Of a stretch of DNA of 35,788 bases, positions 29,597 to 35,788 are shown piece by piece. Location of the stretch: contig JAKBRA010000003.1 in the NCBI GenBank assembly GCA_021834945.1, positions 1-35,788 on the forward strand, written 5' to 3'. The DNA comes from Nanobdellota archaeon. Its GTDB lineage: Archaea; Nanoarchaeota; Nanoarchaeia; Parvarchaeales; Parvarchaeaceae. The stretch's first letter is position 1. Every line of letters starts with the position of its first letter. Under the pieces are notes generated by a model. That model was not told the origin of the DNA. It saw only the letters and a program-made list of their open reading frames with translations, and searched no databases. Position numbers and translations under genes: made by a program.

Positions 29597-31732
29597 TTAA
29601 AGAAATACCTTTCTGTCAAGCAGGGTATTTTCATTTTTATGGAGATATGAGTAAACCTTCTGTGCAACGCCCCTCCCTAACAATGAGCTTAAGCGTTCTA
29701 ATCCTGCTTCCTTTAATAATTTTAAAGAGGTTATTCCAGAAGAATAAAGCTTTCTTGCTCTTACTCTTCCTATCTCCGGCACGGATACCAATGGTATCAA
29801 TTCCTTTTTTATGCCATTTTTTATCCTTATGCTCATCTCATTTATTTCTCTTTTTCTTAACTGCATTACCTTGCTGATTTCACTTAATGAATAAACAAGC
29901 CATTTTGTGTTCTCAAGTATGTTGTAGAACTCCCCTGGCAAAAGACCGTATTCCTCTTCCATATATTTTTCATTCTTCTCAGAAATCCAGTCCTGCATAA
30001 CGTGTGCCATCTTTATTGCTGATATGAATCTGTCATAGTCTACAATGTTCTCATCTGCTGATAAGTCAAGTTCATAGCTTTCTTCTTCGTATTTCTGGAA
30101 TTCCTTTTGGTTTACACGTATGTTTCTGAATTCCTCGCTGCAGAATATTACGTGCAATAAATCCAACTCTTCAATGTTTTCCTTCTTCCTTATCCTTTCA
30201 ATGAATTTTATGAACAATGAACCGGTCAATGGATCTATATAAAGTGAGTTTACAAGCTTGCCCATTCTGGTAACCTCAATTTTGTCGTTCTTGCCGGTTA
30301 TAAAATCATTTTCTTCCAAAAATGAAATGGCATCGTCTATCTTGTCATATACATCTATTCCGCTGAAATGCATAAAGGTTTCATCAAAGAAATTTGAAAC
30401 GCTGTCTTCTTTGTCGTATATTCCCAGGCAGAATAGATTCAAGGTATATTTCCTTATTGCTATCTCACTGTTGAATTTAGATGTTATCGGTTCTATCTCT
30501 CCGCTGAAGTACTTTTCTTCTATTATATCTAATTCGCCTTCATTTCTTGCAACGACTATTGCATTCCCTTCCTTATCGTATTTCGGTCTTCCTGCCCTGC
30601 CCATCATCTGCTCAACCTCTATTGTTGGAAGAAGTTCCATGCCATAATCCCCATATCTTCGTATTGAATTTATGATAACTGTATTAGCAGGAAGGTTTAC
30701 ACCCATAGCCAGTGTCGGAGTGGCTACTATGAATTTTATCAGTCCATTTTTAAAGTTGTCCTCTATAAGCTTTCTCTGCTTATTTACTAGGCCGGCGTGA
30801 TGGAATGCGACACCCTGCTTTACAAGATCACTGAGCAGTTCGCACTGCGTTGTAGGCCTTTCAAGCACGTTCAATACTTCTTTTGAAACAGAAAGAAGCC
30901 TTTTCTTGTCATATTCTGAAAGCTTGTTTCCTATTATTGATGCAATTGTCTTTGCATTTGCAACGACTGTTCTTTTATTCTGCGAAAACACTAGAGCCTG
31001 TTTATTGTTCTTAAAAAGCCATGAACTTATATTTGAAAGCGGATCCTCGTAACCGCTGTTTAATTTTTCCACGCTTCCGTTTATAAGCTCTCCTTCAAAG
31101 TATTTTTTCTTTGAAAGTTTGACAGGCCTGAAATCGCTCTTTACAAGCTCAGCCTTCAGCCATTCTGCCATATCATCTGCATTACCTATAGTTGCACTTA
31201 AACCAATTATTTGTGCATTCGGAAATAGAAGCTTGTTTAATGTCACAAGAAACTCTAGAGTAGGACCTCTTCCAATGTCTGAAAGCAAATGCACCTCGTC
31301 GTAGACTATACAGCCAATATTTCCTATTTTATGCAGCGAGTTTCTTATTATGCTGTCGAACTTCTCTGTGGAAGCAAAGATTACATCGTACTTGTCTATG
31401 TTGTAATCCTTTTCGTTGTAGTCACCTATTGAAAGTATTGCTTTTATATCACTGTTCTCCTTCACAAAATCCTCATATTTTTCGGAAATCAATGCCCTTA
31501 AAGGTGCAAGGTAAATTGCTTTTTTGCCTGACAAGAAGGAGTTTAATATTGCCATCTCTGCTATAAGCGTTTTACCTGAAGCAGTCGGCGCTGAAACTAT
31601 CATGTTCTTTCCAGTAAAAAGCCCTTTTTTTACCGCATCTGACTGCGGCGGCATGAAATATTCTATTTTTTTCTCTAGTCTTTGATATACGCCATCTGGA
31701 ATGTAACTCTTCAGCTCACTTAATTTATCCAT
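29597..31732 (-). CDS. hel308: Hel308/Hjm superfamily 2 DNA helicase
   Basis: A 711-residue Ski2-like helicase that unwinds lagging strands at stalled forks. Visible motifs are PPQSDAV (Q motif, about 28-34), APTASGKT (48-55, motif I), APLRAL (Ia), DEVH (144-147, motif II), LSATIG (III), the FSQNKR strand (IV), ATPTLAMGVNLPA (V) and QMMGRAGRP (VI). A winged helix, the ratchet domain and a C-terminal HhH region (LVSVPEIGRVRARKLYSSGI) complete the Hel308 architecture. The ATG at 31732 has a TATA-like stretch about 25 nt upstream and is divergent from a glycosyltransferase gene across a 71-nt gap. Confidence 0.94.
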   Translation of the reverse strand: MDKLSELKSYIPDGVYQRLEKKIEYFMPPQSDAVKKGLFTGKNMIVSAPTASGKTLIAEMAILNSFLSGKKAIYLAPLRALISEKYEDFVKENSDIKAILSIGDYNEKDYNIDKYDVIFASTEKFDSIIRNSLHKIGNIGCIVYDEVHLLSDIGRGPTLEFLVTLNKLLFPNAQIIGLSATIGNADDMAEWLKAELVKSDFRPVKLSKKKYFEGELINGSVEKLNSGYEDPLSNISSWLFKNNKQALVFSQNKRTVVANAKTIASIIGNKLSEYDKKRLLSVSKEVLNVLERPTTQCELLSDLVKQGVAFHHAGLVNKQRKLIEDNFKNGLIKFIVATPTLAMGVNLPANTVIINSIRRYGDYGMELLPTIEVEQMMGRAGRPKYDKEGNAIVVARNEGELDIIEEKYFSGEIEPITSKFNSEIAIRKYTLNLFCLGIYDKEDSVSNFFDETFMHFSGIDVYDKIDDAISFLEENDFITGKNDKIEVTRMGKLVNSLYIDPLTGSLFIKFIERIRKKENIEELDLLHVIFCSEEFRNIRVNQKEFQKYEEESYELDLSADENIVDYDRFISAIKMAHVMQDWISEKNEKYMEEEYGLLPGEFYNILENTKWLVYSLSEISKVMQLRKREINEMSIRIKNGIKKELIPLVSVPEIGRVRARKLYSSGITSLKLLKEAGLERLSSLLGRGVAQKVYSYLHKNENTLLDRKVFL

Positions 31733-31803
31733 TAATTTTATTGTATTTAAAGAATAAAAAACATATTATTTTAAGTAATAATACACAAAATTACAGAAAC
31801 AAC

Positions 31804-32943
31804 ATGAAAGTTCTTTTCTTAGGATGGGAGTTTCCCCCGCACTCTGTAGGGGGTTTGGGTACTCATTCTTATAATATTGTAAAAGCACTTTCTGAAAAGG
31901 GAGTAATAGTAAACGTAATACTCCCATTTAAGGAGCATAGTGAAATAAAAGGTGTAAATTTCTTAACATTTGAAAGCGAGCTTTTTGAAAGCGTGTACAA
32001 CCTAAGCACTAAAAAAGAAATAAATGAAATGGGCGAAAAAACACTTTACAGAGATGTTTTTAATGAAGTAGAAGAATACAAAAACAAAGCTTTGGAGCTT
32101 TCTTCACAAGTAGAGTTTGACGTTATACATGCAAATGACTGGGTAACTGGAAGAGCAGCCATAGAGATAAAAAAAAGAACTGGCAAAAAACTGGTGGCAA
32201 CTATACACAGCACTGAATATGACAGAACCGCAGGCAAGCCTTGGGAAAGAATAGCAAAGGAAGAAAAAGAATTAATAGACAATGCAGATGTTGTCGTAAC
32301 TGTAAGCAGACGGCTCAAAGAAGAGATTACTGCTTTATACAACGCTGATGAAAGAAAAGTAAGTGTTATCTATAACGCGATTAACCGGGAAAAATTCAAT
32401 GGAATAAAAAGAGACAGCAACAGAAAGGTGGTCCTATATGTTGGAAGGTTATCAGTACAAAAAGGGATAGACAACCTGATAAGGGCATTCAAAATAGTAT
32501 CTAAGAAAAACGATGATGCTTTGCTGTATATAATAGGAGAAGGGCCAGAACTTTCAAATTTGATAAACCTATCTATAAACCTTGATCTTTCCGATAAAGT
32601 AATCTTCTTAGGCAGAGTTCCCGATGCAGAAATGGAAATGCTGTATTCTATTGCAAATGTATTTGTAATGCCTTCCGTGTCTGAACCTTTTGGGATAGTG
32701 GCACTTGAAGCAATAGCCTCCAACGTTCCAACCATAGTGTCCTCTCAGTCAGGAGTTTCTGAAATTATAAAAAACACACTTACAGTGGATTTCTGGGACA
32801 CGGAACAGATGGCTGATCTGATATTGGGGTTGCTGGATTACAGTGAAATAAATAAAGAAATGTCAAAAAACGCATACAAAGAACTTGACAGCATTACTTG
32901 GGAGAAAGCAGCAGAAAAATTCATAGAAACATACAATAAATAA
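31804..32943 (+). CDS. Family 4 glycosyltransferase (GT-B fold)
   Basis: A 379-residue GT-B enzyme. The N-terminal Rossmann domain starts at MKVLFLGWEFPPHSVGGLGTH, with the donor/acceptor loop GGLG; the C-terminal domain has YVGRLSVQKGIDNLIRAF, IIGEGPEL and the EX7E motif SEPFGIVALEA. GT4 enzymes transfer sugars from NDP-sugars; the opening also resembles archaeal starch/glycogen synthase-like proteins. The frame extends to 31741, but the first beta-strand begins at the ATG at 31804 and a TATA-like element lies about 26 nt before it. Acceptor unknown; surface glycoconjugate or reserve polysaccharide synthesis are possibilities. Confidence 0.85.
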   Translation: MKVLFLGWEFPPHSVGGLGTHSYNIVKALSEKGVIVNVILPFKEHSEIKGVNFLTFESELFESVYNLSTKKEINEMGEKTLYRDVFNEVEEYKNKALELSSQVEFDVIHANDWVTGRAAIEIKKRTGKKLVATIHSTEYDRTAGKPWERIAKEEKELIDNADVVVTVSRRLKEEITALYNADERKVSVIYNAINREKFNGIKRDSNRKVVLYVGRLSVQKGIDNLIRAFKIVSKKNDDALLYIIGEGPELSNLINLSINLDLSDKVIFLGRVPDAEMEMLYSIANVFVMPSVSEPFGIVALEAIASNVPTIVSSQSGVSEIIKNTLTVDFWDTEQMADLILGLLDYSEINKEMSKNAYKELDSITWEKAAEKFIETYNK

Positions 32944-32959
32944 AGCGGTCTAAACAAAC

Positions 32960-32969
32960 TTTATTAATA
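32960..32969 (+). promoter_or_regulatory. TATA box of the MgtC/DUF4010 gene
   Basis: TTTATTAATA is centred 24.5 nt before the ATG at 32989, supporting that ATG over the upstream TTG at 32971. Confidence 0.5.
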
Positions 32970-32988
32970 CTTGTTTCTTAGAATAATA

Positions 32989-34245
32989 ATGAATATAGAC
33001 TTAACGTTTGAATACATAGTCCTTTCGATAGCATTGGGTGCAATATTCGGCCTTGAAAATGAATACAGAATGCAAAAAGGCGTAAAGATATTTATGGGCT
33101 TCAGAACATCAATATTCATTGCCCTTTTGGGTGACATCTTTGCCATTTTCTATGATATTTTTAAATATCCGCCTGTTATCATAACAGGATTTGCAGTTAT
33201 GATTGCCTTTTCAAGCGCAATCTACTTTGAAAAGAATGCAAAGACAAGGAATCCGGGCGCAACGACATACATAAGCTCTATGATACTTTTTTTGTCGGGA
33301 ATGCTTGTAGGATTAGGTTACTATGAATATGCAATAGTCATAGTTATATTAATAACTGCAATAAGCTTCTACAAAAGAGAATTCCTTTATTTCATAACAT
33401 CAATAAAGAAAAGCGAGATGATAGCAGCTATAAACTTATTGATAATATCCTTTGTTATACTTCCTCTGCTTCCAAACACATACATGGGCCCATATGGCTT
33501 CTTTAACCCCTTCCAGTTCTGGCTTCTGGTGGCATTGGTAGGAACTGTATTTTTCCTGCAGTATGCCATACTTAGAGTATCAAAATCCGGCCTGCTTGTT
33601 TCAACTGTAATAGGCAGTTTGATAACTGGTACTACTATAACCTTTGCTCTTATAAATTTGGGAAACAGGTTCAGAAAACTTGGAAAAGCGGTTGTTTACA
33701 ATGTTGTAGTCGCGGCAAACATACCCATGGTTCTTATCCAGGCCCTTCTTATAATATATATAGTAACCCTCTCATCAAAAGTCATCTATTACATGATACC
33801 TGTTACTGCAGTTTCAATAATAAGCCTTTTAATGATATACCTAAGGGGCAAAGATCAAATAAACGAAAAGGCAGAAAGGCCAAACAACCCTTTTCCACTT
33901 GTAAAAACACTTGAATTCGCTGCCGTCTTCTTCGTAGTTCTTTCAGTTTCAAGAATAGTTGCGGTAGTAGCGCCGAATCTACTTATAGTTGACATGTTTT
34001 TGTCTGCGCTTGCAAATATAGTAGGTGCTGCATTTGCTTTGGGAACGCTTTTACTGGATCACCAGATAAGTGCAAGCTATACTGCAATGCTTTTAGGAGT
34101 ATCAGTATTTGCGGCAATAATAGAAAAGGGATTTATAGGGTTGATATCAAGGGACAAAAGCACCAGAAATGGAATATTTGGTTATTCCATGCTTGTAGGC
34201 CTCCTACTTTTGATAACCCTATTTGTGCAATACCATGGAATTTAA
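32989..34245 (+). CDS. MgtC/SapB-DUF4010 family membrane protein
   Basis: A 418-residue polytopic membrane protein with about 11-12 hydrophobic segments. The N-terminal part has the MgtC-like IALGAIFGLENEYRMQKGVKIFMGFRT signature, where the arginine-containing loop before FRT is the family mark; the C-terminal half is DUF4010-like with NPFQFWLLVALVG and STVIGSLITGTTITFALINLG. MgtC-type proteins affect Mg adaptation or ATP synthase in bacteria, but the activity of the fusion form is unknown. The ATG at 32989 is chosen over an in-frame TTG at 32971 because of the TATA position. It overlaps LysS by 11 nt, so it heads the lysS transcription unit. Confidence 0.8.
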   Translation: MNIDLTFEYIVLSIALGAIFGLENEYRMQKGVKIFMGFRTSIFIALLGDIFAIFYDIFKYPPVIITGFAVMIAFSSAIYFEKNAKTRNPGATTYISSMILFLSGMLVGLGYYEYAIVIVILITAISFYKREFLYFITSIKKSEMIAAINLLIISFVILPLLPNTYMGPYGFFNPFQFWLLVALVGTVFFLQYAILRVSKSGLLVSTVIGSLITGTTITFALINLGNRFRKLGKAVVYNVVVAANIPMVLIQALLIIYIVTLSSKVIYYMIPVTAVSIISLLMIYLRGKDQINEKAERPNNPFPLVKTLEFAAVFFVVLSVSRIVAVVAPNLLIVDMFLSALANIVGAAFALGTLLLDHQISASYTAMLLGVSVFAAIIEKGFIGLISRDKSTRNGIFGYSMLVGLLLLITLFVQYHGI

Positions 34246-35668
34246 ATTTGACAAGGAAAGGCTGGAAAAGCTAGAAAGGCTGAAAAAAGAAGGGATAGAA
34301 CCATACGGCAGTATATTCGATGTAAAGATGCATTCTGTTGACATAAAGGAAAACTTTGAAAAACTTGAAGGAAAAGAAACTACAGTAGCGGGCAGGATAA
34401 TGGCAAAAAGGGACCATGGAAAGATAAAGTTTATAGACCTGCAGGATGAGGAAGGCAACATACAAATATACTTTTCGGAAAAACACGTTGATGAAGAGTC
34501 AATAAAAATTGCTGAGGAACTTGATACCGGGGATATAATAGGAGTAAATGGCACAATTGTTAAGACAAAGACAAATGAAATATCAGTTGATGCAAAGAAG
34601 ATAACCATGCTTAGCAAATCCCTATTGCCAATGCCTTCCAGATGGTATGGACTTGAGGACACGGAAAAAAGGTACCGGAAAAGATACTTAGATTTCATAA
34701 TAAATAGGGAATCGCTGGAAAAGATAAAAAAAGGAAGTTTAATGCTTTCCAAGGTAAGAGAGATAATGGAAAAAAGGAGATTTACCGAAGTTACAGTACC
34801 AATACTTCAACCCATACCGGGCGGTGCAAATGCAAAGCCCTTTATAACCCATTACAATTCATTAGACAGGGATTTTTACCTTAAGATAGCGTCAGAGCTT
34901 TACCTTAAACGTCTTCTTGTAGGGGGTTTTGAAAGGGTCTTCGACATAAGCAAGAACTTTAGAAATGAAGGTGTAGATACCAGACACAACCCCGAATTCA
35001 TGATGCTAGAGGCATACCAAGCGTATGGTGATTTAAGTACAATGCTCGAACTTACTGAAGAGATAATAAAAGAATCGGTTTATGCAGCAAATAAAACTTA
35101 CAAAGTCAAATTTGGAGAAAAGATGATTGACCTATCAAAATTCCAGATAAAAACAATGGAAGAAATGGTAAAGGAAAACACTGGAATAAACAGCGAAGAA
35201 GAGATTATAAAGAGAGGAAAGCAGCTTGACAGCAAGGTAAGTTCATATGGTGAAGCAGTGAATGCCATATTTGAGGCAAAGGTATCAGACAATATAATGG
35301 ATCCAATATTTGTCACAAGGTTCCCGATTGAGGTATCGCCTCTCGCAAAGAAAACTTCCGATGATCCAAGGTTTGTATATAGATTTGAACTTTACATAGC
35401 AGGCATGGAGATAGCGAATGCCTTTTCAGAATTAAACGACCCTCTAGACCAGATAAGCAGGTTTGAGGAAGAAGCTAAAAGAAAGAACAGGGGAATTGAT
35501 GAAACGCAAGAGTTTGATATGGATTTCATAGAAGCAATGGGTTATGGAATGCCTCCTGCAGGTGGTGTAGGCATAGGAATAGATAGACTGCAGATGATAG
35601 GGACAGATTCAAAAAGCATAAAGGAAGTTATACCATTTCCGCAGCTTAGAACCTTTGAAGACCAATAA
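34235..35668 (+). CDS. lysS: Lysyl-tRNA synthetase, class II
   Basis: A 477-residue class IIb synthetase. The N-terminal OB fold (about 45-135, GRIMAKRDHGKIKFIDLQDEEG) binds the anticodon. The catalytic domain shows motif 2 (FRNEGVDTRHNPEFMMLEAYQAYGD) and motif 3 (GGVGIGIDRLQMIGTDS), with the closing VIPFPQLR. Many archaea use the unrelated class I LysK instead; this one has the class II enzyme. The frame could open at a TTG at 34223 but the ATG at 34235 is preferred because it begins the family sequence (MEFKFDKERLEKLERLKKEG). It overlaps the membrane protein gene by 11 nt. Confidence 0.95.
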   Translation: MEFKFDKERLEKLERLKKEGIEPYGSIFDVKMHSVDIKENFEKLEGKETTVAGRIMAKRDHGKIKFIDLQDEEGNIQIYFSEKHVDEESIKIAEELDTGDIIGVNGTIVKTKTNEISVDAKKITMLSKSLLPMPSRWYGLEDTEKRYRKRYLDFIINRESLEKIKKGSLMLSKVREIMEKRRFTEVTVPILQPIPGGANAKPFITHYNSLDRDFYLKIASELYLKRLLVGGFERVFDISKNFRNEGVDTRHNPEFMMLEAYQAYGDLSTMLELTEEIIKESVYAANKTYKVKFGEKMIDLSKFQIKTMEEMVKENTGINSEEEIIKRGKQLDSKVSSYGEAVNAIFEAKVSDNIMDPIFVTRFPIEVSPLAKKTSDDPRFVYRFELYIAGMEIANAFSELNDPLDQISRFEEEAKRKNRGIDETQEFDMDFIEAMGYGMPPAGGVGIGIDRLQMIGTDSKSIKEVIPFPQLRTFEDQ

Positions 35669-35721
35669 ATAAAAAATATAAAAAAATAATTAATGTTTTG
35701 CTATTTAACTAAAAATAGGAA
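35669..35721. terminator. AT-rich convergent spacer, likely two-way termination region
   Basis: The spacer between lysS and the convergent zinc-ribbon gene holds A-runs of up to seven (T-runs for minus-strand transcripts) and a TTTTG stretch on the plus strand. Archaeal termination uses T-runs, so both genes may end here. No hairpin is evident. Confidence 0.35.
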
Positions 35722-35788
35722 TTACTGTGTTCCTTTTCTCTTGTTATAGCAGTCTCTGCAGTAAACTGGTCTGCCCTCTTGTGGCTGG
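35722..35788 (-). CDS. Small zinc-ribbon (CxxC/CRDCY) protein, N-terminus beyond the window
   Basis: The minus strand encodes the last 22 residues of a protein, QPQEGRPVYCRDCYNKRKG followed by TQ and a stop. The GRPVYCRDCY motif is the second knuckle of the CxxC-x(n)-CxxC zinc-ribbon family of small archaeal and bacterial proteins; the first knuckle should lie just outside. Function is unknown, probably nucleic-acid or protein binding. It is convergent with LysS. The 53-nt spacer has an A7 run (T7 on the minus strand) that could end the transcript. Confidence 0.65.
   Translation of the reverse strand, partial: QPQEGRPVYCRDCYNKRKGTQ

Noticed and set aside
34219..34752. 177-aa minus-strand open frame under lysS
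   Set aside because: Antisense to the LysS OB fold. Ser/Phe-rich composition is typical of a shadow frame and no family pattern is visible.
1..35788. CRISPR array, transposon, integrase or prophage
   Set aside because: No regularly spaced repeats, terminal inverted repeats, or recombinase/transposase motifs were seen. The coiled-coil gene has internally similar codons but no true tandem DNA repeat.

Overview
This is a 35.8 kb stretch of a compact, AT-rich archaeal chromosome. The archaeal assignment rests on gene content: ribosomal protein L40e, aEF-1beta with its zinc-ribbon partner, Pth2, PCNA, Hel308, aMBF1, RNase J, a TtuA/Ncs6-type thiolase with a ubiquitin-like carrier, archaeal-type SerS/PheST/ValS, an intron-bearing tRNA-Arg, and tRNA genes without encoded CCA. 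Most genes have a TATA-like box about 26 nt upstream of the start codon and no Shine-Dalgarno sequence, as expected for leaderless archaeal mRNAs. Genes are short, tightly packed and often overlap by 1-17 nt, which suggests a reduced genome, possibly a DPANN/ARMAN-like lineage. The lineage is an inference; no rRNA is present to confirm it.

Layout. 1-1071 (minus): L40e followed by a truncated site-2 protease. 1135-2733 (plus): a probable RNase P p30 subunit and an ArsB/CitM-type permease. 2768-4220: tRNA-Val(GAC) and SerS. 4293-7571: a 726-aa double metallophosphoesterase with a dead N-terminal half, then a DHH phosphoesterase. 7572-8828: zinc-ribbon/EF-1beta pair diverging from Pth2 and a small membrane protein, then tRNA-Gly(GCC). 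8867-10828: PD-(D/E)XK nuclease convergent with PCNA, an OB-fold protein resembling RPA14, and a secreted protein. 10873-11755: Mtq2/HemK-like methyltransferase overlapping a small RNase H-like ORF. 11757-17354 (minus): SepF, tRNA-Leu(TAG), aMBF1, PheT, PheS and a membrane metallopeptidase-like protein. 17407-19705 (plus): AK6/Fap7 kinase, enolase, S2. 19773-25844 (plus): one packed run of DUF192, AsnB-like ATPase, RNase J, ValS, ubiquitin-like carrier and TtuA-like thiolase. 25879-28482: coiled-coil protein and winged-helix genes of unknown role. 28544-31732 (minus): intron-containing tRNA-Arg(TCG), a frameshifted small membrane gene, a metallophosphoesterase and Hel308. 31804-35668 (plus): GT4 glycosyltransferase, MgtC/DUF4010 membrane protein, class II LysS. 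The window ends in the 3' part of a small zinc-ribbon gene.

The dominant theme is translation (four synthetases, four tRNAs, two ribosomal proteins, EF-1beta, Pth2, release-factor methylation, tRNA thiolation), with replication/repair (PCNA, RPA-like OB, Hel308, nuclease) and RNA turnover (RNase J, RNase P subunit, DHH enzyme). No CRISPR array, transposase, integrase or defence island is visible. The less expected items are symmetric TATA boxes shared by divergent genes with identical geometry, the half-dead tandem phosphoesterase, the RPA14-like gene beside PCNA, the long methyltransferase/RNase H-like overlap, and the coiled-coil/winged-helix cluster.
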